Notes: a model not told the origin generated them from the letters alone. DNA of 15,291 nt from Methylohalobius sp964654415 (GCA_964654415.1 CAZZIP010000023.1:1-15291), one strand, 5' to 3'; counted from the stretch's first letter, positions 7,495 to 15,173 are shown. Translations and numbers: made by a program.

Positions 7495-10400
7495 TCAATC
7501 CTGTTCCAGCTCGATGTTGATCGCCAGGGCACGAATCTCCTTGACCAACACCTTGAACGATTCGGGCATACCAGCTTCCATCCGGTAATCGCCATCCACG
7601 ATGTTTTTATACATCTTGGTGCGTCCGGTCACATCGTCAGACTTGACTGTGAGCATCTCCTGCAAGGTGTACGCCGCGCCGTAGGCTTCCAGCGCCCAGA
7701 CTTCCATTTCCCCAAAGCGCTGACCGCCGAACTGGGCCTTACCGCCCAGAGGCTGCTGAGTCACCAGGCTGTAGGGTCCGGTGGAACGAGCATGCATCTT
7801 ATCGTCTACGAGGTGGTTGAGTTTCATCATATACATGTAACCCACCGTCACTGGACGATCGAACGGCTCGCCAGTTCTTCCATCATAAAGGGTGGTCTGG
7901 CCGCTTTCGGGCAATTCCGCCAGCCTCAGCATCGCTTTGATTTCTTCTTCGGTAGCCCCGTCGAACACCGGCGTCGCCATCGGCACCCCACCTTTGAGGC
8001 CATGAGCCAGCTCCAGGATTTCCTCATCGCTCAGCGCGTCTAGATCTTCCTTGCGGCCGCTTTGGTTATACACTTTGTCGAGGAATTCACGTATTTCCCG
8101 CACCTTGGCCTTAGCTTCCAGCATCTTGCCGATCTTCACCCCTAGTCCTTTAGCCGCCCAGCCCAAATGGGTCTCGAGGACTTGCCCAACGTTCATCCGT
8201 GACGGCACCCCTAAGGGATTCAAAACGATATCCACGGGGGTTCCATCTTCTAGATACGGCATATCCTCCACCGGCACAATCTGGGAGATCACTCCTTTGT
8301 TTCCATGGCGACCGGCCATCTTGTCGCCGGGCTGAATCCTACGTTTGACCGCAAGGTACACTTTGACCATTTTCAACACTCCGGGCGGCAGATCATCTCC
8401 CATAGTGATCTTGGCCTTCTTTTCCTCGAAGCGGCGTTCCATGTCCTTGCGCTGCTGTGCCAATTGTTCGGCGATGGTCTCCAGCTGGAAGTTAATATCT
8501 TCGTCCTGCAGGCGAATGGAAAGCCATTCTTCCGGGCGCAACCCGTCTAGATATTGCTCAGTGACCGAGTCTCCGGCCTTAAGACCGCCAGGACCGGATT
8601 CGGCGATCCTACCTAAAAGCATTTGCCGAACCCGCTGATACGTGTCCTGTTCGAGAATCTTAAGTTGGTCGTTCAAATCCTTGCGCACTTTCTCTAGCTG
8701 GGCTTCCTCTATGGCTTTGGCGCGGGCATCCTTCTTCACTCCGTCGCGGGTAAATACCTGCACGTCGATGACCGTACCAGCCATGCCAGAAGGCACACGC
8801 AGAGAAGTGTCCTTTACATCCGAAGCCTTCTCGCCGAAGATGGCGCGCAAGAGCTTCTCTTCTGGGGTCAGTTGGGTTTCCCCCTTAGGGGTTACTTTCC
8901 CCACTAGAATATCGCCCTCCTTGACTTCCGCACCAATATAGACGATCCCTGATTCGTCCAACTTAGCCAAGGCCGCCTCACTCACATTGGGAATGTCTGC
9001 GGTAATCTCTTCTGGGCCAAGCTTGGTATCACGAGCAACGCAGGTTTTTTCTTCGATATGGATGGTGGTGTAGCGGTCTTCTTGGACCACGCGTTCAGAA
9101 ATCAGGATCGAGTCTTCGAAGTTATACCCCTGCCACGGCATAAAGGCGACCAAAAGGTTTTGCCCTAGAGCTAATTCGCCCAGGTCAGTGGACGCCCCAT
9201 CAGCCAGGATATCGCCACGGGCGATTTTATCCCCTACTTTGACCAGGGGTTTTTGGTTGATACAAGTATTCTGATTGGAGCGGGTATATTTAACTAGATT
9301 GTAGATATCGACCCCTGGCTCCCCCGCCTCAGTTTCATCGTCATTGACTCGCACCACGATTCTGGCTGCATCCACAGAAACGATCTCACCCCCACGTCGG
9401 GCGACCACCGCAGTCCCCGAATCCCGCGCTACGATGCGTTCCATCCCTGTACCCACCAAGGGTTTCTCAGAGCGCAGCGTCGGCACGGCTTGGCGTTGCA
9501 TATTGGAGCCCATCAGCGCCCGGTTGGCATCGTCGTGTTCCAGGAATGGAATCAAAGAGGCGGCCACGGACACGATCTGTTTGCTCGATACATCCATGTA
9601 TTGGATCATCTCCGGCGATGCTAAAGTAAATTCATTCTTGTACCGGCATGAGACCATTTCATCCAGCAAACGTCCGTCCGCGTCTACCCGAGCACCCGCC
9701 TGAGCGATGATATAGTCACCCTCTTCGATAGCCGAGAGATAATGAATCTCATCCGTTACCCGGCCATTTTCCACCTTGCGATAGGGAGTTTCCAAAAAAC
9801 CGTAGTGATTGGTCCGAGCATAGACGGCCAGCGAATTGATCAATCCGATATTGGGACCTTCTGGGGTCTCGATCGGACACAGGCGGCCATAGTGGGTGGG
9901 GTGCACATCGCGCACTTCGAATCCGGCCCGCTCCCGCGACAGACCCCCTGGACCTAACGCCGATACCCGCCGTTTATGGGTCACTTCGGACAAAGGGTTA
10001 TTCTGATCCATAAACTGCGACAACTGGCTCGAGCCGAAGAATTCCTTGATCGCCGCCACTACTGGCTTGGCGTTGATCACTTCTTGCGGTGTTAAGCCTT
10101 CGCTGCTGGCCAAAGTCAAGCGCTCCTTGACAGCCCGTTCGACGCGCACCAATCCGACCCGGAATTGGTTTTCGACCATCTCCCCTACACTGCGCACCCG
10201 GCGATTCCCTAGATGGTCAATATCATCCACTTGACCTTTACCGTTGCGGATGTTGATCAACTCTTTGAGCACATCGATGATGTCCTCTTTGGTCAACACC
10301 CTAGGTCCTTGCTCGTCCTTGCGACCCAGGCGCAGATTGAGCTTCATCCGCCCCACATCCGAGAGATCATAGCGTTCCTCGGAGAAGAACAGACCGTGAA

Positions 10401-11574
10401 ACATAGCCTCTGCCGCCTCCCGGGTAGGAGGCTCACCGGGCCGCATCATTCGGTAAATTTCGACCAAGGCCTCTAGCTGGGTAGTAGTGTGATCGACTTT
10501 TAGCGTATTAGAAATATACGGACCACGATCCAATTCGTTGACATACAAGGTCTCGATCTTGGTACAGCCGGCCTTGCGCAATTGCTCGAGCAACTCTGCG
10601 GTGATCTCAGTATTCACCCCAGCAATCAACTCGCCGGTCCGCTCGTCCACTACATTGTGGGCAAGGATTTTCCCATATAGATATTCCTGCGGCACTAGTA
10701 GACGCTTGAGACCTGCCTTTTTCATTTGCTGGATATGCTTTGGCGTAATTCGCCGTCCCTCCTCGACGATCACGGTTCCATCATCCAGTTTAATTTCGAA
10801 CGGTGCAATCTCGCCCCGCAAACGTTCCGGAACGAGATCCAAGATGATTTCATCCCGGCTCAAATAGAAGCTATCGGTCTCAAAAAACATTTGGATTATT
10901 TGCTCGTTATCGTACCCGAGCGCACGCAGCAGAATTGTGGCCGGTAATTTCCGCCGCCGGTCAATACGGACATAGACGATGTCCTTGTGATCGAATTCGA
11001 AATCCAGCCAGGACCCTCGGTAAGGGATGATCCGAGCATTGAACAACAACTTGCCAGAAGAATGGGTTTTGCCGCGGTCGTGATCGAAGAATACGCCGGG
11101 AGAGCGATGCAATTGAGAGACCACTACCCGTTCGGTACCGTTGATCACAAAAGTACCGTTCTCAGTCATCAAGGGCAATTCACCCATGTAGACTTCTTGC
11201 TCCTTGATGTCCTTGACCACTTTTGCAGATGCCGGCGCGTCCTTGTCATACAGTACCAAACGCACTTTTACCCTAAGTGGCGCCGCATAAGTCGCACCTC
11301 TGAGCTGACACTCCTTGACATCAAACGTCGGCTCACCCAGGCGATAACTGACATATTCTAAAACTGCATAACCATTATGGCTTACGATCGGAAACACCGA
11401 TTTAAACGCAGCATGTAACCCCTGGTCCAGGCGCTCCTGTGGAGGCCTATCGGCTTGGAGAAAATCTCTATAAGAATCGGTCTGAATGCTCAACAAATAG
11501 GGAACATCGAGAACTTCGGGTCGTTTTGCAAAGCTCTTGCGAATGCGCTTTTTCTCAGTGAAGGAATAAGCCAT
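7495..11574 (-). CDS. rpoB: DNA-directed RNA polymerase subunit beta
   Basis: The 1359-residue beta subunit pairs with beta' to form the catalytic core. It aligns from MAYSFTEKKRIRKSFAKRPEVLDVPYLLSIQ to a C-terminus ending in NIELEQD, slightly longer than the 1342 residues of E. coli. The rifampicin-binding region SSQLSQFMDQNNPLSEVTHK is intact, with Q520, D523, H533 and S538 matching E. coli Q513, D516, H526 and S531. This is a wild-type, susceptible-looking pocket. Other hallmarks are RPVTVGYMYMMKLNHLVDDKMHARSTGPYS and QQPLGGKAQFGGQRFGEMEVWALEAYGA near the C-terminus. The ATG start has AAGGA seven bases upstream. The gene lies 218 nt after rplL, beyond an attenuator-like hairpin, and 41 nt before rpoC. 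Confidence 0.99.
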   Translation of the reverse strand: MAYSFTEKKRIRKSFAKRPEVLDVPYLLSIQTDSYRDFLQADRPPQERLDQGLHAAFKSVFPIVSHNGYAVLEYVSYRLGEPTFDVKECQLRGATYAAPLRVKVRLVLYDKDAPASAKVVKDIKEQEVYMGELPLMTENGTFVINGTERVVVSQLHRSPGVFFDHDRGKTHSSGKLLFNARIIPYRGSWLDFEFDHKDIVYVRIDRRRKLPATILLRALGYDNEQIIQMFFETDSFYLSRDEIILDLVPERLRGEIAPFEIKLDDGTVIVEEGRRITPKHIQQMKKAGLKRLLVPQEYLYGKILAHNVVDERTGELIAGVNTEITAELLEQLRKAGCTKIETLYVNELDRGPYISNTLKVDHTTTQLEALVEIYRMMRPGEPPTREAAEAMFHGLFFSEERYDLSDVGRMKLNLRLGRKDEQGPRVLTKEDIIDVLKELINIRNGKGQVDDIDHLGNRRVRSVGEMVENQFRVGLVRVERAVKERLTLASSEGLTPQEVINAKPVVAAIKEFFGSSQLSQFMDQNNPLSEVTHKRRVSALGPGGLSRERAGFEVRDVHPTHYGRLCPIETPEGPNIGLINSLAVYARTNHYGFLETPYRKVENGRVTDEIHYLSAIEEGDYIIAQAGARVDADGRLLDEMVSCRYKNEFTLASPEMIQYMDVSSKQIVSVAASLIPFLEHDDANRALMGSNMQRQAVPTLRSEKPLVGTGMERIVARDSGTAVVARRGGEIVSVDAARIVVRVNDDETEAGEPGVDIYNLVKYTRSNQNTCINQKPLVKVGDKIARGDILADGASTDLGELALGQNLLVAFMPWQGYNFEDSILISERVVQEDRYTTIHIEEKTCVARDTKLGPEEITADIPNVSEAALAKLDESGIVYIGAEVKEGDILVGKVTPKGETQLTPEEKLLRAIFGEKASDVKDTSLRVPSGMAGTVIDVQVFTRDGVKKDARAKAIEEAQLEKVRKDLNDQLKILEQDTYQRVRQMLLGRIAESGPGGLKAGDSVTEQYLDGLRPEEWLSIRLQDEDINFQLETIAEQLAQQRKDMERRFEEKKAKITMGDDLPPGVLKMVKVYLAVKRRIQPGDKMAGRHGNKGVISQIVPVEDMPYLEDGTPVDIVLNPLGVPSRMNVGQVLETHLGWAAKGLGVKIGKMLEAKAKVREIREFLDKVYNQSGRKEDLDALSDEEILELAHGLKGGVPMATPVFDGATEEEIKAMLRLAELPESGQTTLYDGRTGEPFDRPVTVGYMYMMKLNHLVDDKMHARSTGPYSLVTQQPLGGKAQFGGQRFGEMEVWALEAYGAAYTLQEMLTVKSDDVTGRTKMYKNIVDGDYRMEAGMPESFKVLVKEIRALAINIELEQD

Positions 11575-11734
11575 AGCGGTTCCTTAGATACTGCAAGGTT
11601 GACAGCTCGGAGGATTTCGAAAAAACCCACCTGCTAATGAGAATTAAATACCGGGATGAAACGGATCAACTAACCATAGCTTTCTCCAATCTTATACACC
11701 GCTCGTTTGATACCAAGCACCTTGATGAGACAGG

Positions 11735-11762
11735 AAAAGGCCAGCAGTAGAAACTGCCAGCC
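11735..11762 (-). terminator. Attenuator-like hairpin between rplL and rpoB
   Basis: About 30 nt after the rplL stop, the minus strand forms a 9-bp stem, GGCTGGCAG (11754-11762) with CTGCTGGCC (11739-11747), including two G-T pairs, around the hexaloop TTTCTA and followed by TTTTCC. The short T-run and G-T pairs suggest a leaky terminator. E. coli has a partial attenuator at the same place that lowers rpoBC expression relative to ribosomal proteins; the same role here is inferred. The rest of the 218-nt gap (11575-11792) shows no ORF and no convincing promoter. Confidence 0.65.
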
Positions 11763-11792
11763 AGTTCCTATGTGTGAATACCAAAATAACTG

Positions 11793-12173
11793 CTATTTGA
11801 TTTCGACAGAAGCCCCCGCCTCTTCTAGTTGCTTTTTGATTTGCTCAGCCTCAGCCTTGCTGACTCCCTCCTTGACCGGAGCCGGCGTACTCTCCACCAA
11901 CGCTTTGGCTTCTTTTAGACCAAGCGAAGTGATCGCCCGAACTGCTTTAATCACATTTACTTTATTAGCGCCCGCGTTGGTCAGAACAACATCGAATTCA
12001 GTTTTTTCCTCCACCGCCGGGGCTGCCGCACCTGCAGCCGCTGCTGGCGCAGCAACCACAGCAGCTGCGGCGGATACCCCGAACTTTTGTTCCATGGCAG
12101 AAATCAGATCCACCACTTCCATTACAGTCATATTGGCAATCGCATCCAAAATTTCTTCTTTAGACAACGCCAT
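11793..12173 (-). CDS. rplL: 50S ribosomal protein L7/L12
   Basis: L7/L12 (126 aa) is the multicopy stalk protein that recruits translation GTPases such as EF-G and EF-Tu. The three-part layout is visible: an N-terminal dimerisation helix region (about 1-33, with MTVMEVVDLISAMEQKFGV), an Ala/Pro/Val-rich flexible hinge (34-56), and a globular C-terminal domain (57-126, with NKVNVIKAVRAITSLGLKEAK and the final SVEIK). The start is ATG with GGAG upstream, and the stop is TAG. It follows rplJ by 42 nt with its own good binding site, which fits the need for several L12 copies per L10. Confidence 0.99.
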   Translation of the reverse strand: MALSKEEILDAIANMTVMEVVDLISAMEQKFGVSAAAAVVAAPAAAAGAAAPAVEEKTEFDVVLTNAGANKVNVIKAVRAITSLGLKEAKALVESTPAPVKEGVSKAEAEQIKKQLEEAGASVEIK

Positions 12174-12215
12174 CGTTCACTCCAAAATTATCATCAGTTC
12201 AATACCCAACCCGAA

Positions 12216-12743
12216 TTAAGCCGCTTGCTTCTGATCACGCACCGCGGCAATCACTCGCACTAATTTCGCGTGGGGCTCAGCCAGCGTCCGCACCAACTTT
12301 TGTATCGGCGCCTTCAGCACCGCCATCAACATACTGATGGCCTGTTCCTTGGTCGGCAGGCTTGCCAGACGATCTAGCTCTTCTGGACTGTATAGCTTGC
12401 CCCCAAAGGCGACCAGCTTGGGTTTCAACTGTTCGTGTTCTTTAGCAAATTCCTTAATTACACGGGCAGCCGAACCCGGCTCTTCCAGTGAAAACGCGAG
12501 CAACAGCGGACCAACTAAGCCTTCGCTCATGCAGGCATAATCCGTCCCTGCCAGCGCACGGCGCGCTAACGTATTTTTCACCACGCGAAGGTACACTTGT
12601 GACTCTCGGGCCCGTTTGCGCAACTCGGTCATCTCTGGCACCGTAAGACCCCGATATTCCGCCGCAATGGCGGAATGGGCCTTGGCGGCGACATTCGCGA
12701 CCTCGGCTACGAATGCCTGTTTTTGTTCAAGTCTCAATGCCAC
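12216..12743 (-). CDS. rplJ: 50S ribosomal protein L10
   Basis: L10 (175 aa) anchors the L7/L12 stalk to 23S rRNA. The N-terminal rRNA-binding domain is recognisable by AEYRGLTVPEMTELRKRARE and YLRVVKNTLARRAL, and the C-terminal helix that carries the L12 dimers lies near KAPIQKLVRTLAEPHAKLVRVIAAV. The start is GTG (12741-12743), with a near-perfect GGAGGTAAC ending just 2 nt upstream; the N-terminus MALRLEQKQAFVAEV is standard. It is preceded by a 202-nt leader with the features of the L10 autoregulatory element and followed by rplL after 42 nt. L10 with L12 is known to repress its own mRNA in E. coli by binding this leader. Confidence 0.98.
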   Translation of the reverse strand: MALRLEQKQAFVAEVANVAAKAHSAIAAEYRGLTVPEMTELRKRARESQVYLRVVKNTLARRALAGTDYACMSEGLVGPLLLAFSLEEPGSAARVIKEFAKEHEQLKPKLVAFGGKLYSPEELDRLASLPTKEQAISMLMAVLKAPIQKLVRTLAEPHAKLVRVIAAVRDQKQAA

Positions 12744-12945
12744 GTGTTACCTCCGATCATCACACCCTCTAGCTTCCGCCAAAGGACTCTTGCTGGCATC
12801 CTCATCGGGATGCTTTAAGTTGCGGCTCCCCGTCTTTATAAAGCCCGGTTCACCGTCTGCGCAGGCTTTAAGTTTTAAGCGTTTCTACGCACCTGCGGTC
12901 TTTGACGATCACCGGATACCTTCCCGGCAATCCAAAGCTCGTTAC
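12744..12945 (-). promoter_or_regulatory. L10 leader (autoregulatory 5' region of rplJL)
   Basis: The 202-nt gap between rplA and rplJ has no ORF of note but much structure on the minus strand. The core (about 12851-12899) starts ACCGCAGG and closes with CCTGCGCAGACGGT. The two flanks can pair, leaving an asymmetric bulge of kink-turn type; the closing sequence closely resembles the L10-binding site of the E. coli rplJ leader as I remember it. Inside sits a small hairpin GCGT-AGAA-ACGC. Downstream, GCATCC and GGATGC form a 6-bp hairpin (12796-12813), and near the start CCGGG/TCCGG forms another (12912-12927). The nonamer ACTTAAAGC occurs twice (12865-12873 and 12812-12820). The leader ends in the GGAGG of rplJ. 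Confidence 0.75.
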
Positions 12946-13641
12946 TCATTCGTTGAGGCTAGACTGATCTATAGTTACGCCTGGCCCCATCGTAGTTGAC
13001 AAAGTAACTTTCTTCATATACACACCCTTGCTCGATGCCGGCTTGGCCTTTTTCAGATCCGCCAACAATGCTTCCAGATTCTCACGCAAAGCTTTGACGT
13101 CAAAGCTTACCTTGCCTATAGTGCAGTGGATGATTCCAGCTTTATCGGTGCGATAGCGTACTTGGCCGGCCTTTGCATTTCTTACTGCGCCCGCCACATC
13201 CGTGGTGACCGTGCCCACTTTGGGATTTGGCATCAGGCCGCGCGGTCCCAGGATAGGGCCCAATTGCCCGACGATACGCATAGCATCAGGCGTAGCGATG
13301 ACCACGTCGAAATCAATATTGCCTTGTTTGACTGACTCCGCCAGATCTTCCATACCAACGACATCCGCCCCAGCCTCTTTGGCCGCGGAAGCTGCCTCCC
13401 CTTGGGCAAACACCGCCACCCTGACCGACTTGCCGATGCCATGGGGCAACACCGTTGATCCCCGCACCACTTGGTCAGACTTGCGCGGGTCTACGCCCAG
13501 GTTGACGCTCACATCCACCGATTCGGTAAATTTGACCGTAGACAATTCCTTGAGCAACTGCAAAGCTTCTTCAACATTGTAGGCTTTGGTTGAATCCACT
13601 TTTGCGCGGATCGTCTGCATTCGTTTGGACAAGCGCGCCAT
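12946..13641 (-). CDS. rplA: 50S ribosomal protein L1
   Basis: L1 (231 aa) forms the mobile L1 stalk of the large subunit, which helps release E-site tRNA, and it also represses its own operon by binding mRNA. Hallmarks are KFTESVDVSVNLGVDPRKSDQVVRGSTVLPHG in the first domain, the second-domain GPRGLMPNPKVGTV, and the C-terminal TLSTTMGPGVTID. Its ATG follows the rplK stop with no gap (TAAATG), and its Shine-Dalgarno GGAGGGAG lies within the last codons of rplK, so the two genes are likely translationally coupled. The stop is TGA. Downstream is the L10 leader. Confidence 0.99.
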   Translation of the reverse strand: MARLSKRMQTIRAKVDSTKAYNVEEALQLLKELSTVKFTESVDVSVNLGVDPRKSDQVVRGSTVLPHGIGKSVRVAVFAQGEAASAAKEAGADVVGMEDLAESVKQGNIDFDVVIATPDAMRIVGQLGPILGPRGLMPNPKVGTVTTDVAGAVRNAKAGQVRYRTDKAGIIHCTIGKVSFDVKALRENLEALLADLKKAKPASSKGVYMKKVTLSTTMGPGVTIDQSSLNE

Positions 13642-14073
13642 TTATACTCCCTCCACTTCGATACCCATACTGCGCGCCGTACCAGCGATAGTACGTACCG
13701 CAGCATCCATGTTGGCGGCAGTTAAGTCAGGCTGCTTGATCCTGGCGATCTCTTCAAGCTGTGCTCGGGTGAGCTTGCCGAGTTTAATTTTGTTCGGCGT
13801 TGCACTGCCTTTCTCCGCGCCAACTGCCTTCAACAGCAAAAAGGACGCTGGAGGAGTCTTAATAACAAAAGTAAAACTACGATCCGTATAAACGGTGATG
13901 ATGACCGGCAAAGGCAACCCTCTTTCCATGCTTTGGGTTTGGGCATTGAACGCCTTGCAGAATTCCATGATGTTTACTCCATGTTGGCCTAATGCCGGAC
14001 CGACTGGCGGGCTGGGATTTGCCTCTCCAGCCTTCACCTGTAATTTGACATAAGCTTTAACCTTTTTTGCCAT
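13642..14073 (-). CDS. rplK: 50S ribosomal protein L11
   Basis: L11 (143 aa) sits at the GTPase-associated centre at the base of the stalk, binds 23S rRNA, and is needed for RelA activation and for thiopeptide antibiotic action. The N-terminal proline-rich loop NPSPPVGPALGQHGVNI (P20, P22, P23) and the C-terminal rRNA-binding domain (KIKLGKLTRAQLEEIARIKQPDL and IAGTARSMGIEVEGV) are intact. The start is ATG with GAGG about 6 nt upstream. It lies 55 nt after nusG, with a candidate L1-binding hairpin in that gap, and directly abuts rplA. Confidence 0.99.
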   Translation of the reverse strand: MAKKVKAYVKLQVKAGEANPSPPVGPALGQHGVNIMEFCKAFNAQTQSMERGLPLPVIITVYTDRSFTFVIKTPPASFLLLKAVGAEKGSATPNKIKLGKLTRAQLEEIARIKQPDLTAANMDAAVRTIAGTARSMGIEVEGV

Positions 14074-14091
14074 GATTTCCTCATCTCAGTT

Positions 14092-14116
14092 GGGTATTGG
14101 CGCCTTAAGGCTCCCC
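14092..14116 (-). promoter_or_regulatory. Candidate L1-binding autoregulatory hairpin before rplK
   Basis: In the nusG-rplK gap the minus strand can fold as GGG, a GA bulge, GCC, the loop TTAA, GGC, an unpaired GCCAATA, then CCC. A short closing stem, an asymmetric internal loop with GGGA on one side, and an inner hairpin resemble the L1-binding elements known from L11-operon leaders and from the L1 stalk of 23S rRNA. A competing hairpin, TTAAGG-GGAG-CCTTAA (14105-14120), uses overlapping bases. The function is inferred from position and shape only. Confidence 0.4.
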
Positions 14117-14128
14117 TTAATATCAGCT

Positions 14129-14662
14129 TTAGGCTTTCTCCACCTGGCTGAAGTCAAACTCTACTGGCGTCGAGCGTCCGAAAATCAGCACGGATACCCG
14201 CAGCTTGTTTTTGTTGTAGTCCACTTCTTCAACTACTCCATTGAAATCCTTAAACGGCCCCTCAATGATCCTGACCACCTCACCTACTTCAAACAGCACC
14301 TTAGGTTTCGGTTTGCTCAAGCCCTCCTCGACCCGGGCCAGAATCGCCTCGGCCTCCCGGTCAGAAATCGGCGCCGGTTTCTCCGCTGTTCCTCCGATAA
14401 AACCTAATACATGCGGGACACTGCGCACCAAATGCCAGGTTTCATCGTTCATCTCCATCTGGACCAGCACATAACCGGGAAAAAATTTGCGGTCGGTCTT
14501 CCTTCTCTGACCCATCCGCATCTCGATAACTTCCTCCGTAGGCACCAAGATCTTGCCGAAAAATTTCTCCAGCCCCGCCTGCTTAATCCGCTCCTCTAAG
14601 GAACGCTTCACCTGATTTTCGTAGTTTGAATAGGTATGGACTACATACCAACGCATGGCCAC
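14129..14662 (-). CDS. nusG: Transcription termination/antitermination factor NusG
   Basis: NusG binds the beta' clamp of elongating RNA polymerase and links it to Rho or to ribosomal S10. The N-terminal NGN domain (about 1-118) includes RWYVVHTYSNYENQVKRSLEERI and the FFPGYVLVQMEM segment. The C-terminal KOW domain (about 122-177) has VGEVVRIIEGPFKDFNGVVEEVD. I prefer the GTG at 14660-14662 (177 aa, MAMRWYVVH, an N-terminus I recall from homologues) because GGGGG lies 9 nt upstream of it. The ATG two codons later (14656) would be 15 nt from that site and gives 175 aa. The frame stays open well upstream into secE, but that extension is not NusG-like. It starts 5 nt after the secE stop, so coupling to secE is likely. 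Confidence 0.95.
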   Translation of the reverse strand: MAMRWYVVHTYSNYENQVKRSLEERIKQAGLEKFFGKILVPTEEVIEMRMGQRRKTDRKFFPGYVLVQMEMNDETWHLVRSVPHVLGFIGGTAEKPAPISDREAEAILARVEEGLSKPKPKVLFEVGEVVRIIEGPFKDFNGVVEEVDYNKNKLRVSVLIFGRSTPVEFDFSQVEKA

Positions 14663-14667
14663 TGTGC

Positions 14668-15054
14668 TTAACCCCCTTGGCCGGTGAGCAGACGCACTAA
14701 CCATAGAAACAAAGAATCCAATAGCCACAAAATCAGTCCCACCACAAACACCATAACCACCACCGTCAATGTGGTATGGATAGTTTCTAGGCGGGTTGGC
14801 CACACAACTTTGCGAACCTCGGTGCGCGCTTCCTGAAAAAATGCCCAAAAACTGCGGCCAGATGGCGTGGCAAAGAACAAACCTGCAGATACCAAAGCAA
14901 TGCCAACCATGGCCAGGGTGCGGTAGAGTAAAGAATATTCAGCATAAAAATAAAACCCCGCCACACCGATTATCAAAAAAACAGCCGCCAAGATCAGCTT
15001 AATAGAGTCAAAGAGAGAAAATGACGACTCTTGAGAATGTGCTTGCGCTGTCAT
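14668..15054 (-). CDS. secE: Protein translocase subunit SecE
   Basis: SecE (128 aa) is an inner-membrane protein that clamps the SecY channel of the general secretion translocon. Three hydrophobic segments are visible at about 18-37, 45-62 and 94-122, the three-helix form typical of gammaproteobacteria such as E. coli (127 aa). Between the second and third lies the conserved amphipathic stretch EARTEVRKVVWPTR (75-88), the family signature that contacts SecY. The start is ATG, with a modest AGG about 10 nt upstream. It lies 43 nt downstream of tRNA-Trp and is followed closely by nusG, the usual secE-nusG pair. The adjacency is a conserved gene order rather than a functional complex. Confidence 0.98.
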   Translation of the reverse strand: MTAQAHSQESSFSLFDSIKLILAAVFLIIGVAGFYFYAEYSLLYRTLAMVGIALVSAGLFFATPSGRSFWAFFQEARTEVRKVVWPTRLETIHTTLTVVVMVFVVGLILWLLDSLFLWLVRLLTGQGG

Positions 15055-15097
15055 GAACTGCTTACCTAAAGATGAGGGCAGACAAAAACAGAAAAAA

Positions 15098-15173
15098 TGG
15101 CAGGCCAGGAGGGACTCGAACCCCCAACCTGCGGTTTTGGAGACCGCTGCTCTACCAATTGAGCTACTGACCT
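15098..15173 (-). tRNA. tRNA-Trp (anticodon CCA)
   Basis: A 76-nt cloverleaf on the minus strand. The acceptor AGGTCAG pairs with CTGGCCT (one G-T pair), the D stem is GCTC/GAGC, the anticodon stem is GCGGT/ACCGC around the loop CTCCAAA with anticodon CCA at 15138-15140, and the T stem is GGGGG/CCCTC around TTCGAGT. Discriminator G73 and the CCA end are encoded; G73 with the CCA anticodon is the expected identity set for bacterial tryptophanyl-tRNA synthetase. It lies 63 nt after tuf and 43 nt before secE with no obvious promoter of its own, so it is probably processed from a tuf-tRNA-secE transcript. The 3' end is followed directly by a T6 run and further T-rich sequence. Confidence 0.97.

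Noticed and set aside
11643..11669. A possible promoter in the rplL-rpoB gap, TTGATC then TTTAAT on the minus strand
   Set aside because: The -35 box matches only 4 of 6 and the spacer is 15 nt, too short for a convincing sigma70 promoter.
12000..12075. A low-complexity GCN-rich stretch resembling a simple repeat
   Set aside because: It encodes the Ala/Pro/Val hinge of L7/L12, which is normally this composition.
12996..13024. A plus-strand TTGACA inside the 3' part of rplA followed by a TATACA-like sequence
   Set aside because: The -10 matches 4 of 6 at a 15-nt spacing, there is no downstream gene on the plus strand, and the bases are explained by L1 codons.
14663..14848. An N-terminal extension of nusG to an ATG at 14848 (239 aa)
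   Set aside because: The added 62 residues overlap secE in another frame, are unlike any NusG N-terminus, and the GTG at 14662 has a well-placed GGGGG.
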